Notes: generated by a model from the letters alone, not told the origin. A stretch of DNA of 64,000 nt from Roseibium aggregatum (GCF_014692675.1 NZ_JABFCZ010000003.1:1-64000); one strand, 5' to 3'. Counted from the stretch's first letter, positions 18,301 to 27,078 are shown. Program-made: numbers and translations.

Positions 18301-18966
18301 CTCTGGCAGTGTCGCACCCGCAACTGCAAGCGCTTCATCTTCGGGCGCTTTGCCCGCGAGACGGTCTTCATACCACTCGGTCCAGACGTCCCAGCCTTCG
18401 TCAAGGATACCGAGTTTGGCTTTCAACTCTTGCCAGTATTTGATGAGGTCGTCTGGCATATGGCCGTCAGGCCAGAGAGGTTGAGCCGCGAGCATATCAG
18501 CCGGCAAGCCTGAATCGATCGATCTTCGATCAGTAGATAGAGCGATCGTGGAATTGTTGGCAGAGTTGGCGACGATTGCAGCTTCCGTAGCGAGGGTTGC
18601 AACATCGGTAGAGGGGGCAGCGACGTTGACGGCGGCACGGGCAGTGTAGGCGGCTGCGTAGGCGGGGGCTTCCGCAGCGGTGAGGGCGGCGGCGCTGGCG
18701 GCGGTGAGTGCAGCGGCTTTGGCCGATTCGACTAGCCAATCTTTGGTATTTTCTGAGACCCAACTATAAGAAAACGCTAAAAAATTAGCGCGAAAGATCG
18801 GCAGAATAATTGCGTTGGATGAATTTAATAGATCCGGAGCCGAAAGAAGAAGTGGCAGAACCCGAAGAGTACAGCGCGCAGCAATCGCCGCGGAGACCTC
18901 AGGCGGCTGCTCCCTCAGCCACGCCTCCAGCTCGTCCCTGTCAAATTCCCGCTGTTCCGCAGCCAC
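15382..18966 (-). CDS. EVE-domain / KAP-family P-loop NTPase fusion, candidate defence protein
   Basis: This 1194-residue protein has an unusual domain order. Residues ~80-140 are an Ala-rich segment, and ~190-245 a Trp-rich block (GWDVWTEWYEDRLAG, IWHQGPKLVNATIKEL) also known to me from Hyphomicrobiales multidomain proteins but without a name I can give. Residues ~347-485 look like an EVE (PUA-like) domain (WILQYTPNDRVARW, AMKAGDPVVYWRA, GGLVGLGQVIS). From ~530 on is a KAP NTPase with Walker A PWGGGKTSFAN (~572), two transmembrane segments inserted at ~724-746 and ~770-793, and Walker B PVLVIIDDIDRCEP (~833). EVE domains read modified bases in DNA or RNA, and KAP NTPases occur in membrane-linked phage-defence proteins. 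The gene stands alone, and the part encoding the N-terminus is visibly more AT-rich than neighbours, suggesting transfer. The EVE call is by fold pattern. Confidence 0.8.
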   Translation of the reverse strand: MAAEQREFDRDELEAWLREQPPEVSAAIAARCTLRVLPLLLSAPDLLNSSNAIILPIFRANFLAFSYSWVSENTKDWLVESAKAAALTAASAAALTAAEAPAYAAAYTARAAVNVAAPSTDVATLATEAAIVANSANNSTIALSTDRRSIDSGLPADMLAAQPLWPDGHMPDDLIKYWQELKAKLGILDEGWDVWTEWYEDRLAGKAPEDEALAVAGATLPEPIWHQGPKLVNATIKELTELYNKGGPEMLEARMAELREQYPEEAAPPEGDVLPEAGSSVSSVSGDSQARPSVAEQVRQVAENMKVEDLDIPALDDLAKSPEATESGTDQAPADDANDEPESPSLPKVWILQYTPNDRVARWTAEAVPGSTLRWKSGKALPKAMKAGDPVVYWRAIDPENRDDRGGLVGLGQVISTETEDEDGTLRFPTRVRQFDDDNPLPRDQVINEAGITRRNWRGAVLSLKPEEVARLRDFLQDQGWPELSENQGSDPSVAESEPPAEEKTEPLPEGEIRVRRDDAERDHDALGRGALAVSLATILHEIWCIEQGLKPYKARAPQKDAAGFVAHIDAPWGGGKTSFANLIARTLNPELDGPGTKPDFLETLYPDRKDMTGLFLSGDKVDPQQPGTLESRYDREARRPWIIVPFNAWLNQHVDPPWWSFYQTIRKACFSTIWTEGCPDIVFNGDGPYEMKRESRFHRFDRWRGLWVRELLWRFWTPKVQNAFITFGFVILAFVLLLGLGLFDLKVLTSFFKDGKLPEGTSALGGAAKFLITFLTILMGGASAAWSLFATFTQTLLPGTPEAAKNYSLGSADPLSRFRKHFAEIMEAVERPVLVIIDDIDRCEPKFIVEMTRGLQTILKSPRVVYLLLGDRNWIEQAFEVCHSDMKHINVGPEHTFGGRFVEKAIQLSYVLPDMGEKLEDYVSTVLIGRVVQQQEADAAEEPQPEDGSDTASSTNAPGDQGKSEQKESREPTRAEPEIDPELLRSITDTISKGHTLEDIDRLASATIENIRQSAPRANRKVAERAVRDAVILQRSTRREAVEEAIRHRLQPIGHFLPGNPRHIKRIINAISMYQNSLVAFEAQQEDRKVGGKRWRQLVVGVVLMIGYPKSWGILAKNPEWAEYLLAEETKLPGSEGTGGPADEAYASLVRNTVFATLMKDAKLTDENGAPVTTEIDKDAVEWLNKIVPVAGG

Positions 18967-19046
18967 GTGCCATCCTCCCCCATAACAGCTTATGCGGGAG
19001 CGGTGACCTTAAGCAATATGTGAGGGAATCCGCCAAACATGCAGCG

Positions 19047-19073
19047 GTCATCCCCGACTTGATCGGGGATCCA
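19047..19073. repeat. Palindromic intergenic repeat, copy 1
   Basis: GTCATCCCCGACTTGATCGG continuing into GGATCCAT folds as a hairpin (ATCCCCGA/TCGGGGAT). It resembles the dispersed palindromic units seen in alphaproteobacterial intergenic DNA. A second, inverted copy lies at 19162-19188, so the two could also pair with each other between the KAP-EVE gene and the SDR gene. Confidence 0.6.
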
Positions 19074-19161
19074 TTAGCCTGAGCGGCAAATCGGAGAAGT
19101 GGGAAGGGGTACTGGTTGGCTGCTGTGCCCTGCCTGAACAGCATTTGCTCTGGGAACGATT

Positions 19162-19188
19162 GGATCCCCGCTCGGAGGCGGGGATGAC
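19162..19188. repeat. Palindromic intergenic repeat, copy 2 (inverted)
   Basis: GGATCCCCGCTCGGAGGCGG continuing into GGATGAC is the inverted relative of the unit at 19047-19073, sharing GGATCCCCG and CGGGGATGAC. It lies 32 bases after the end of the SDR gene on the minus strand. A transcriptional or mRNA-stability role is possible; no T-run follows. Confidence 0.6.
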
Positions 19189-19219
19189 GGTTGTGCAGTG
19201 ACTCGGAGCTTTGCTCGCC

Positions 19220-19972
19220 TCACCCCCGGCCGATGAACGGCATCTTGGTCGCCATGATGGTCATGAACTGGACGTTGGCGGAAAGCGGCAGGTCGGACAT
19301 CTGGACGACCGCGTCGGCGACGTGCTGAACGTCCATGACCGGTTCCGGCATGACGGTGCCGTTGGCCTGGGGCAGGCCTTTCTGGAAATGCTCGGTCATC
19401 TCCGAGGCCGCATTGCCGATGTCGATCTGGCCGCAGGCGATGTCGAAGGCCCGGCCGTCGAGGGAAAGCGTGCGGGTCAGGCCGGTGATGGCGTGCTTGG
19501 TCGTGGTGTATGGCACGGAGCCCGGCCGCGGCACATGGGCGGAGATCGAGCCGTTGTTGATGATCCGCCCGCCCTGCGGGTCCTGGTGGCGCATCATGCC
19601 GAAGGCGCCGCGGGCGATCAGGAATGCGCCGTGCAGGTTGACGTTCAGAACCGTCAGCCACTCGTCCACGCTGAGTTCGTCGATCGGCTTGGCCGGCACG
19701 TTGTTGCCGGCGTTGTTGAAGCAGACGTCGAGCCGGCCGTAGGTGGACTTGATGGCGGCAAACAGCGCATCCACCTGGGCGGTATCCGAGACGTCGCAGG
19801 CAACGCACAGGGACTGTCCGTCCGTGGCACCCGCACAGGCTTCCTTCAGACGCTCCTCGCGCCGTCCGGTCAGGATGACCTTCGCGCCTGCCTCCAGAAA
19901 GGTCTGCGCCGTTCTCCGCCCGATCCCGGAACTCGCGCCCGTGACCAGAACCACCTTGTCTGCAACTGACAT
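19220..19972 (-). CDS. SDR-family oxidoreductase, substrate unknown
   Basis: This classical short-chain dehydrogenase of 250 residues has the cofactor motif TGASSGIGRRTA, NNAGNN, and a catalytic Tyr-Lys pair YTTTKHA preceded by the NNGSISA serine. TGRREER after the second strand, with basic residues, suggests NADP(H). It is cytoplasmic, with no signal or membrane segment. The C-terminal QFMTIMATKMPFIGRG ending is common in SDRs of Hyphomicrobiales. It stands alone between the palindromic repeats and the CO-oxidation island. The substrate cannot be read. Confidence 0.85.
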   Translation of the reverse strand: MSVADKVVLVTGASSGIGRRTAQTFLEAGAKVILTGRREERLKEACAGATDGQSLCVACDVSDTAQVDALFAAIKSTYGRLDVCFNNAGNNVPAKPIDELSVDEWLTVLNVNLHGAFLIARGAFGMMRHQDPQGGRIINNGSISAHVPRPGSVPYTTTKHAITGLTRTLSLDGRAFDIACGQIDIGNAASEMTEHFQKGLPQANGTVMPEPVMDVQHVADAVVQMSDLPLSANVQFMTIMATKMPFIGRG

Positions 19973-20330
19973 GACATCTCCCCAAACTCTCCGGCAGGAT
20001 CGCCGGTCCGATGTTTTCGGTGAGACTAGAAAGCGGGCCTCGGCGAGGCAAGGGGCGATGATGGCCGATCAGTTTGCCCGCAGCATGAATAATGCCCTGG
20101 CCTGAACAATACAGATGAGGTCGCACGGACCGACCGGGAGACCGGCTTCGGTCTCGCATCAACCTTGCGTTTTCGGGAAATACACGGCCGGTTTGTGCCC
20201 GTGCTTGGATATTTCCGGCGGATCGCTTATCTTCCAATCCAAGATCGCGTTCGCCGGATGTGTCCTGGCAGATGGATCACCGGCTCTCGTTGGGTTGAGG
20301 GAGGGCCGGATGGAGGGAGGAAGGCCGTAG
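19973..20330. other. Intergenic region upstream of coxC, no gene seen
   Basis: These 358 bases lie between the divergent SDR gene and coxC. A short perfect hairpin (GAGACCG-GCTT-CGGTCTC, 20138-20155) is present without a T-run. GGGAGGAAGG at 20315-20324 is the coxC ribosome binding site. No protein with a recognisable domain was seen in any frame. Confidence 0.5.
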
Positions 20331-21644
20331 ATGACCGTTGCGCACGAGCCGTGGCTCGTCGTGCTGTCCCTGATCGTTGCATTTCAGGGAAGTTTTGTCG
20401 GGCTGAGCCTTGGGGTTCAGGTCACCGACGCGGTCGATCCGCGGCGGCGGTTCCTCTTGGCGAGTGCCGCGCTCACCCTTGCCCTTGCCATCTGGTCCAT
20501 GCATTTCGTCGGCATGCTGGCCGCCCGGTTGCCGGTCGTCGTCGATTTTCTGGTGCTGCCGACGCTGCTCTCCTTTCTCGTCTGCGTGCTTGTGGTCGGG
20601 GTCGCCGTTTTCGCGGCCAGCAACGGACCGCTGACGCCGGTGCGCCTCGGCCTGTCCGCGCTGGTCATGGGGGCAGGCATTTGCACCATGCATTATCTGG
20701 GCATGTATGCGCTCCATGCGTCCTCGCGGATGGTGCACGATCCGGTCTATGTGGTGGCAAGCTTCCTGGTTGCCTTCAATGCGGCCGGCCTTGCCCTGTG
20801 GCTGAGCTTCGGTTCCGGCAAACGGCCGCCGATCGTCGTCTCGGCTGCTGTGCTCGCATTGGCAATCTCCGCCATGCACTACACCGCCATGGCCGGCATG
20901 CTGATCTTCCCGCGGACCGAGGGCGTCTCCTTTATCGCGCCGGCGGTCACGCCCGGAACGCTGGCGATCATCGTTGCCTGCGTCGCCTTCCTGGTCTCCG
21001 GCCTGTTCCTGCTGACGCTGGTTCCCGACACTCAGCGCACAGCCGCCAATTCCGGGAACGGGCAGCGGGATAGGGGAGGCAATGGCCCGTCATGGACCGC
21101 CGAAAGCGGGCAGGGGATAGGCGTCTTCTCCGGCCTGAATGCGAGGCTCCATGAGGCCGGCGCCATCGAGGGTCTCATTCATCCGGCAGACGGCAGCGGA
21201 GAGGCACCCAGGCGGGCCGCCGGGCTTCAGGCCGCGCCGTCGCAAAAATCGGCTTCGGCGCATGGCTGCCGGGCCTTGCCGGTGGAACGCGACGGCGCCA
21301 AGGGCATGGTCAACACGTCCGACATTGTCGCAGTCCATGCCGATGCCCATTACACCCAGCTGTTCGACGGCACGCGCAATCACTTCTGCCCGCTTGCCAT
21401 CAGCGAGGTCGAGCAGCAGCTCGATCCGAAGACGTTCAGCCGGGTCCACCGCAGCCATATCGTCAACCTGACGCGGGTTTCCAGCTACAAACGCTCCGGC
21501 GACGGTGGCGTGCTCACCATGGAAGGCGAGGGCCGCCATTGCGTGCCGGTCAGCCGCTCCCGCTGGACCCGGGTGAAGACCCGGCTTGCCGAACAGACGT
21601 CCGAAGAACCGCTGCTGGCGGTGCAGACGGCTGCGGCCGAGTAA
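20331..21644 (+). CDS. coxC: Membrane MHYT sensor with LytTR DNA-binding domain, CO-responsive regulator CoxC type
   Basis: The 437-residue regulator has a membrane part (residues ~1-230) with MHYT motifs MHFVG, MHYLG and MHYTA in successive helices, which are proposed to hold copper and sense O2, CO or NO. The linker is poorly conserved. A LytTR domain (~320-425) shows VERDGAKGMVNTSDIVAVHA, a conserved RVHRSHIVNL helix and VPVSRSRW. The same MHYT-LytTR architecture defines CoxC and CoxH of Oligotropha carboxidovorans cox clusters. The position directly upstream of coxMSL, in the same direction, supports a role as their membrane-bound activator. The start has a good GGGAGGAAGG ribosome binding site. 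Confidence 0.88.
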   Translation: MTVAHEPWLVVLSLIVAFQGSFVGLSLGVQVTDAVDPRRRFLLASAALTLALAIWSMHFVGMLAARLPVVVDFLVLPTLLSFLVCVLVVGVAVFAASNGPLTPVRLGLSALVMGAGICTMHYLGMYALHASSRMVHDPVYVVASFLVAFNAAGLALWLSFGSGKRPPIVVSAAVLALAISAMHYTAMAGMLIFPRTEGVSFIAPAVTPGTLAIIVACVAFLVSGLFLLTLVPDTQRTAANSGNGQRDRGGNGPSWTAESGQGIGVFSGLNARLHEAGAIEGLIHPADGSGEAPRRAAGLQAAPSQKSASAHGCRALPVERDGAKGMVNTSDIVAVHADAHYTQLFDGTRNHFCPLAISEVEQQLDPKTFSRVHRSHIVNLTRVSSYKRSGDGGVLTMEGEGRHCVPVSRSRWTRVKTRLAEQTSEEPLLAVQTAAAE

Positions 21645-21912
21645 GCGCCTGTCCGGTCCCGCTCGAAGCGGTTGCCTCCCAATTCTCAGGTCATTTAACC
21701 GAAAAAAGCTTAGTGCGGGTTCGCGCAATACGTGTTGCTGCGCTGCCCATTCCCGACTTTGCGGGTTTCTGCCGGCCAATTGCACGAAATACGGATGGTG
21801 CGAGCTGAGAAAGTTCCCGAGACGCTACGGAAACCTTCGGCCCGAGAGGCTTGAATCCCCGATTTCTCCTGCGCCGGTAAAACGAATTTGTCGTCGGGAA
21901 ACACATGAAATG

Positions 21913-21929
21913 CGTCAGTATAGCTGACG
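21913..21929. promoter_or_regulatory. Inverted repeat in the coxC-coxM control region
   Basis: CGTCAG-TATAG-CTGACG is a perfect 6-bp inverted repeat just before the CGTG repeat array. It could be part of the coxMSL promoter or operator. No transcription start is known. Confidence 0.4.
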
Positions 21930-21930
21930 T

Positions 21931-21981
21931 AATTCGTGCGGAAAAACGCGCATTCCGTGTAATTTCCCGGTGCTCCGTGCA
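21931..21981 (+). promoter_or_regulatory. Helically phased repeats, candidate CoxC (LytTR) binding site
   Basis: Three related boxes, TTCGTGCGG, TTCCGTGTA and CTCCGTGCA, have their CGTG cores at 21935, 21956 and 21976, spaced 21 and 20 bases apart (two helical turns). LytTR regulators bind imperfect 9-bp direct repeats separated by about 12 bases, so the spacing fits. The site lies about 210-260 bases before the coxM start. The whole gap 21645-22189 holds no gene. Binding is inferred. Confidence 0.4.
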
Positions 21982-22189
21982 CCGGTCGTTGTCATTGCAC
22001 TGCACTGCTTCTCACCATGAGACAGGTTGTCGCGCTTCGGTGCCTATCCGCATTGGAGGATGCGTCGAAACGGGTGGTCGGCAGACGCTCTGCCGCAAGG
22101 ATCCGGTTTCGGGTGATGACCGCAGAGACGAGGTCGGACTGCTGACAGCTTAATGCTGAGCGGTTCGTCGACTTGAGGGAGGAAATGAC

Positions 22190-23056
22190 GTGATTCCCGG
22201 TGAATTCACCTATCACAGGCCGTCGACCGTGGCTGAGGCCGTGGCGATCCTGGCCAGCCATGGCGATGAGGCCCGTCCGCTTGCAGGCGGGCACAGCATC
22301 ATCCCCATGATGAAGCTGCGCATGGCAGCCCCAGAACACCTGATCGACCTGAGCGGCGTCGCCGATCTGAAAGGTATCCGCGAAGAGGGCGGGGCGATCG
22401 TGATCGGCGCGATGACGACGCAGCACGAGCTGATCGCATCCGATCTGCTGGCGAGCAAATTGCCGATCATCCGCGAAACGTCGCTGCTGATCGCCGATCC
22501 GCAGATCCGTTACCTGGGCACCATCGGCGGCAACGTCGCCAACGGCGACCCGGGCAACGACATGCCGGCGCTGATGCAGTGCCTGAACGCGTCTTATAAG
22601 GTCGTCGGCCCGAACGGCGAGCGGGAAATCGCCGCCCGCGATTTCTACGAGGCGGCCTATTTTACCGCCCTTGCCCCGGAAGAACTGGTCACGGCCGTTG
22701 TCATCCCGGTTCCGCCGGCAGGACACGGTTTTGCCTATGAGAAGCTGAAGCGCAAGGTCGGCGACTATGCCACCGCCGCGGCCGCCGTCGTGCTGACCAT
22801 GTCCGGCGGGTCCGTGTCCTCCTGTTCGGTGGCACTGACCAACGTCGGCGATACGCCGCTTTATGCGGCCGAGGCCTGCGACATCCTCACCGGCTCCACG
22901 CTGGATGCGGACACGGTGAACCGTGCTGTCGCCGCCGCCGAAGCCATCACCCGGCCGGCGTCCGACGGCCGCGGTCCGGCGGAATACCGCACCAAGATGG
23001 CCGGCGTGATGCTGCGCCGCGCGCTTGCCCGCGCCGCCGAACGCGCAAACGGTTGA
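22190..23056 (+). CDS. coxM: Carbon monoxide dehydrogenase medium (FAD) subunit
   Basis: This 288-residue flavoprotein subunit passes electrons from the iron-sulfur subunit via FAD to the quinone pool. FAD contacts are visible as [15 protein letters not shown] and [14 protein letters not shown], the latter close to the TIGGN loop of CO dehydrogenases. It starts with GTG after a strong TTGAGGGAGGAA ribosome binding site; an ATG four bases upstream is out of frame and stops at once. First of the tightly packed coxMSL structural genes, after a long control region. Confidence 0.95.
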   Translation: MIPGEFTYHRPSTVAEAVAILASHGDEARPLAGGHSIIPMMKLRMAAPEHLIDLSGVADLKGIREEGGAIVIGAMTTQHELIASDLLASKLPIIRETSLLIADPQIRYLGTIGGNVANGDPGNDMPALMQCLNASYKVVGPNGEREIAARDFYEAAYFTALAPEELVTAVVIPVPPAGHGFAYEKLKRKVGDYATAAAAVVLTMSGGSVSSCSVALTNVGDTPLYAAEACDILTGSTLDADTVNRAVAAAEAITRPASDGRGPAEYRTKMAGVMLRRALARAAERANG

Positions 23057-23070
23057 GGGAGAGACCGAGA

Positions 23071-23580
23071 ATGAGTGATATCGAACAGGTACCGGTCACC
23101 CTGACCGTCAACGGCAAGAAGGTGCAGCGCTTCGTCGAGCCGCGCACGCTTCTGATCCACTTTCTGCGCGAGGAGCTGAACCTCACCGGCCCGCACATCG
23201 GCTGCGAGACGTCCCACTGCGGCGTCTGCACGGTCGAACTGAACGGCATGTCGGTGAAGTCCTGCACGATGTTCGCCGCCCAGGCGAACGGCGCGGAAAT
23301 CACCACCATCGAAGGCATGGCCAATGAAGACGGCACCTTGTCCGCCCTGCAGGAAGGCTTCCGCCAGATGCACGGCCTGCAGTGCGGTTTCTGCACCCCG
23401 GGCATGATCATGCGCGCCCATGTGCTTTTGAAGGAGAACCCGGACCCGACGGAACAGGAAATCCGCATGGGCATCTCCGGCAACCTGTGCCGCTGCACCG
23501 GCTATCAGAACATCGTCAAGGCGATCCAGTACGCCGCGGCGAAGCTGCAGGGACGTGACTTTCAGGAGGCTGCAGAATGA
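23071..23580 (+). CDS. coxS: Carbon monoxide dehydrogenase small (2x[2Fe-2S]) subunit
   Basis: This 169-residue iron-sulfur subunit has an N-terminal plant-type [2Fe-2S] site [16 protein letters not shown] with the final Cys in SVKSC, and a C-terminal cluster site QCGFCTPGM ... [12 protein letters not shown]. It carries electrons from the MoCu centre of CoxL to the FAD of CoxM. ATG 23071 is preferred since GAGGGAGAG lies upstream. Its stop overlaps the coxL start (ATGA). Confidence 0.96.
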   Translation: MSDIEQVPVTLTVNGKKVQRFVEPRTLLIHFLREELNLTGPHIGCETSHCGVCTVELNGMSVKSCTMFAAQANGAEITTIEGMANEDGTLSALQEGFRQMHGLQCGFCTPGMIMRAHVLLKENPDPTEQEIRMGISGNLCRCTGYQNIVKAIQYAAAKLQGRDFQEAAE

Positions 23581-25997
23581 ATGACATGACCCCCACACGG
23601 GAACAGCGCGAAGCCGCCCTGGAAGGCATGGGCTGCAAGCGCAAGCGCGTCGAAGACGTCCGCTTCACGCAGGGCAAGGGCAATTACGTCGACGACCTCA
23701 AGCTGCCGGGCATGCTGTTCGGCGACTTCGTCCGCTCGCCCTACGCCCACGCCAAGGTCACCAAGATCGACGCCAGCAAGGCGCTTGAACTGCCCGGCGT
23801 GATCGCCGTCCTGACCGCGGAAGACCTCAAGGGCGTGAACCTCGCCTGGATGCCGACGCTCGCCGGCGACGTCCAGATGGTGCTGGCCGACGGCAAGGTG
23901 CTCTACCAGAACCAGGAAGTGGCCTTCGTCATCGCCGAAGACCGCTACATCGCCGACGACGCGATCCAGCTGGTCGAGGTGGAGTACGAGGAACTGCCGG
24001 TTCTGGTCGATCCGTTCAAGTCCATGGACCCGGATGCACCCGTGCTCCGCCCGGACCTGGAAGGCAAGACCGAGGGCGCTCACGGGCCGCGCAAGCACCA
24101 CAACCACATCTTCACCTGGGAAGTGGGCGACGCGGAAGAAACCGACCGGGCGTTCAAGGACGCCGACGTCACCATCAAGGAGCTGATCTCCTATCACCGC
24201 ACCCATCCGTCGCCGCTGGAAACCTGCCAGTGCGTGGCGTCCATGGACAAGGTGACCGGTGAACTGACGGTCTGGGGCACCTTCCAGGCACCGCATGTCA
24301 TCCGCACGGTGGCCTCGCTGCTGTCCACCATTCCGGAGCACAAGATCCACGTGATCGCGCCGGATATCGGCGGCGGTTTCGGCAACAAGGTGGGCGCTTA
24401 TCCGGGCTATATCTGCTCGATCGTCGCCTCCATCGTCACCGGCCGTCCGGTGAAATGGGTCGAGGACCGCATGGAGAACCTCTCCACCACGTCCTTTGCC
24501 CGCGACTATCACATGACCGCTGAAATCGCGGCCAAGAACGACGGCACGGTCACCGGCCTGAAGGTGCATGTGCTGGCCGATCACGGCGGCTTCGACGCCT
24601 GTGCCGACCCGTCCAAATGGCCGGCCGGCTTCTTCAACATCGTCACGGGTTCTTACGACTTCCCGACCGCCCATCTGGCCGTCGACGGGGTCTATACCAA
24701 CAAGGCTCCGGGCGGTGTCGCCTACCGCTGCTCCTTCCGCGTGACGGAAGCTGCCTACTGCATCGAGCGGGCCATGGATATCCTCGCCCAGAAACTCGGT
24801 ATGGATCCGGCGGATCTTCGCATGAAGAACTTCGTCAAGCCGGAGCAGTTCCCGTATCACTCGGCCCTCGGCTGGGAATACGACAGCGGCGACTATCACA
24901 CGGCCATGCAGAAGGCGATGGACACCATCGGCTACCGGCAGCTGCGTGAGGAACAGAAGGCCAAGCAGGAAGCCTTCAAGCGTGGCGAGACCCGTGAAAT
25001 CATGGGCATCGGCATTTCGTTCTTCACCGAAATCGTCGGCGCCGGCCCGTCCAAGAACTGCGACATCCTCGGGGTCGCCATGTTCGACAGTGCGGAAATC
25101 CGCGTCCATCCGACCGGCTCCGTGATCTCGCGCATGGGCACCAAGTCCCAGGGCCAGGGCCATGAGACCACCTGGGCGCAGATCATCGCCACCGAGATCG
25201 GTATTCCGGCGGCCGACATCATGGTCGAGGAAGGCAACACGGATACCGCACCTTACGGTCTCGGTACCTACGGCTCGCGGTCGACCCCGGTCGCCGGTGC
25301 CGCGATTGCCCTTGCGGCGCGCAAGATCCGCAACAAGGCGCAGATGATCGCCGCTCACATGCTGGAAGTTTCCGAATACGACCTTGAGTGGGACGTGGAC
25401 GGGTTCCAGGTGAAGGGCAATCCTGAGCTGCGCAAGTCGATGAAGGAAATCGCCTGGGCCGCCTATAACGCTCCGCCTCCGGGCATGGAGCCGGGCCTTG
25501 AGGCCGTGTCCTATTACGACCCGCCCAACATGACCTATCCCTTCGGCGCCTACTTCTGCGTCATGGACATCGACGTCGACACGGGTGTCTCCAAGATCCG
25601 CCGCTTCTACGCGCTGGACGATTGCGGCACCCGCATCAACCCGATGATCATCGAGGGCCAGGTGCACGGCGGTCTGACGGAAGGCTTCGCCATCGCCATG
25701 GGCCAGGAGATCCGTTACGACGAGATGGGCAACGTAATGGGTGCGTCCTTCATGGACTTCTTCCTGCCCACCGCGGTCGAAACCCCGCATTGGGAAACCG
25801 ACTACACCGTGACCCCGAGCCCCCATCATCCGATCGGTGCCAAGGGTGTCGGCGAAAGCCCGAATGTCGGCAGCGTGCCGGCCTTCTCCAACGCCGTGAA
25901 CGATGCCTTCGGCTTCCTGGGCAACACCCATATCCAGATGCCTCACGACGCCTGGCGCGTCTGGCAGGCCGCCAAGGATCTGGGCGCCCACGGTTGA
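23577..25997 (+). CDS. coxL: Carbon monoxide dehydrogenase large (molybdenum-copper) subunit, form I
   Basis: The 806-residue catalytic subunit oxidises CO to CO2 at a Mo-S-Cu centre. The active-site loop reads AYRCSFR with the copper-ligating cysteine at residue 385; this AYxCSFR form is the marker of form I (bona fide CO-oxidising) enzymes, unlike AYRGAGR of form II. Other blocks are [18 protein letters not shown] and [16 protein letters not shown] for the molybdopterin cytosine dinucleotide, and [13 protein letters not shown] near the end with the catalytic glutamate. The length matches characterised CoxL. It overlaps coxS and is followed by a strong inverted repeat. Confidence 0.97.
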   Translation: MNDMTPTREQREAALEGMGCKRKRVEDVRFTQGKGNYVDDLKLPGMLFGDFVRSPYAHAKVTKIDASKALELPGVIAVLTAEDLKGVNLAWMPTLAGDVQMVLADGKVLYQNQEVAFVIAEDRYIADDAIQLVEVEYEELPVLVDPFKSMDPDAPVLRPDLEGKTEGAHGPRKHHNHIFTWEVGDAEETDRAFKDADVTIKELISYHRTHPSPLETCQCVASMDKVTGELTVWGTFQAPHVIRTVASLLSTIPEHKIHVIAPDIGGGFGNKVGAYPGYICSIVASIVTGRPVKWVEDRMENLSTTSFARDYHMTAEIAAKNDGTVTGLKVHVLADHGGFDACADPSKWPAGFFNIVTGSYDFPTAHLAVDGVYTNKAPGGVAYRCSFRVTEAAYCIERAMDILAQKLGMDPADLRMKNFVKPEQFPYHSALGWEYDSGDYHTAMQKAMDTIGYRQLREEQKAKQEAFKRGETREIMGIGISFFTEIVGAGPSKNCDILGVAMFDSAEIRVHPTGSVISRMGTKSQGQGHETTWAQIIATEIGIPAADIMVEEGNTDTAPYGLGTYGSRSTPVAGAAIALAARKIRNKAQMIAAHMLEVSEYDLEWDVDGFQVKGNPELRKSMKEIAWAAYNAPPPGMEPGLEAVSYYDPPNMTYPFGAYFCVMDIDVDTGVSKIRRFYALDDCGTRINPMIIEGQVHGGLTEGFAIAMGQEIRYDEMGNVMGASFMDFFLPTAVETPHWETDYTVTPSPHHPIGAKGVGESPNVGSVPAFSNAVNDAFGFLGNTHIQMPHDAWRVWQAAKDLGAHG

Positions 25998-26033
25998 AGA
26001 TGATGTGATCCGGGCCCCCACAGCCCGGTAATC

Positions 26034-26088
26034 AGGAGCCGCTTGCCGAAACCGTCGGTTTCGGCGGGTAGGTCGGCAAGCGGCTCCT
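26034..26088. repeat. Long perfect inverted repeat between coxL and coxD
   Basis: AGGAGCCGCTTGCCGA (26034-26049) pairs perfectly with TCGGCAAGCGGCTCCT (26073-26088), a 16-bp stem. An inner hairpin CCGAAACC/GGTTTCGG (26046-26064) shares its first bases with the outer stem, so two folds compete. No T-run follows. It probably acts as an mRNA 3' stabiliser or a partial terminator separating coxMSL from coxDEFG. Confidence 0.7.
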
Positions 26089-26193
26089 CTTCGAATTGGC
26101 CCGGCGGGGCATGGAAAATACGCTGAACCGGTCACGAAGGGACCGGGTGGGCAAGTGTTCCCTGCAAACATGGTGAGGAAACGAGAGGTCGAC

Positions 26194-27075
26194 ATGGCCC
26201 TGGACAAGAAAGAGTTGGCAAAAGCGCTCAGCGAGACCGGGTACGTCGCCGATGAAGGTCTGGCGACGGCTCTTGTTCTCACCGAACTTCTGAAGCGGCC
26301 GTTGCTCCTTGAAGGCGAGGCGGGCGTCGGCAAGACCGAAGTCGCCAAGGCCCTGGCCGATCTTTACGACACCAACCTGATCCGGCTGCAGTGCTACGAG
26401 GGGCTGGACCGCTCCGACGCCATCTACGAATGGAACTACCAGCGCCAGCTTCTCGCCATCAAGGCCCACGAAGGCTCAGGCGAGAGCGCCGATGAGGTCG
26501 AGGACGCGGTCTTTTCCGAAAAATATCTGCTGGAACGGCCGCTGCTGGCGGCAATCCGCCAGGACAAGGCGCCGGTCTTGCTGATTGACGAGATCGACCG
26601 GGCGGACGAGGAATTCGAGGCCTTTCTTTTGGAAATCCTGTCCGATTTCCAGGTCTCCATTCCAGAGATGGGAACGATTGCAGCGAGATCGATCCCCAAG
26701 GTGGTGCTGACCTCCAACGGCACGCGCGAACTCTCCGACGCTCTGCGCCGCCGTTGTCTCTATCACTATGTCGATTACCCGGCGCCGGACCGGGAAGCCC
26801 GGATCCTGATGAGCCGGGTGGAAGGGCTCGATACGGCCCTGGCGCTTCAGATCGCCGAACTGATGGCAAAGCTGCGCAAGGAGGATCTCGCCAAGGTTCC
26901 GGGCGTTGCCGAAACCATCGACTGGGCCGCCGCCCTTGTCGGACTGGGGACGAAGAACCTGCAGGAAGACCAGGACCTGGTCTTCGAAACGCTCGGCTGC
27001 GTCTTGAAGACCCGCGAGGACCAGGCGCGGGTGACCAGGGAAGTCACCGACCGGCTTTTGGGGAAAGTCGCCTGA
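26194..27075 (+). CDS. coxD: MoxR-type AAA+ ATPase CoxD
   Basis: This 293-residue AAA+ chaperone ATPase has Walker A GEAGVGKTEVAKAL, Walker B PVLLIDEIDRADEEFEAFLL, and the sensor 1 VVLTSNGTRELSDALRRRC. In O. carboxidovorans CoxD drives the sulfuration and copper loading of the CODH active site with CoxE and CoxF. ATG 26194 is taken from GAGAGGTCGAC and because the AAA+ helix begins there. coxE follows after only 3 bases. Confidence 0.92.
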   Translation: MALDKKELAKALSETGYVADEGLATALVLTELLKRPLLLEGEAGVGKTEVAKALADLYDTNLIRLQCYEGLDRSDAIYEWNYQRQLLAIKAHEGSGESADEVEDAVFSEKYLLERPLLAAIRQDKAPVLLIDEIDRADEEFEAFLLEILSDFQVSIPEMGTIAARSIPKVVLTSNGTRELSDALRRRCLYHYVDYPAPDREARILMSRVEGLDTALALQIAELMAKLRKEDLAKVPGVAETIDWAAALVGLGTKNLQEDQDLVFETLGCVLKTREDQARVTREVTDRLLGKVA

Positions 27076-27078
27076 GCC

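Noticed and set aside
20138..20155. Hairpin upstream of coxC as a terminator
   Set aside because: The stem is only 7 bp and no T-run follows on either strand.
23562..26348. 928-residue ORF antisense to coxL
   Set aside because: It is a shadow frame of coxL and coxD in GC-rich DNA, full of His/Arg/Asp/Gly residues without a domain, while coxL is certain.
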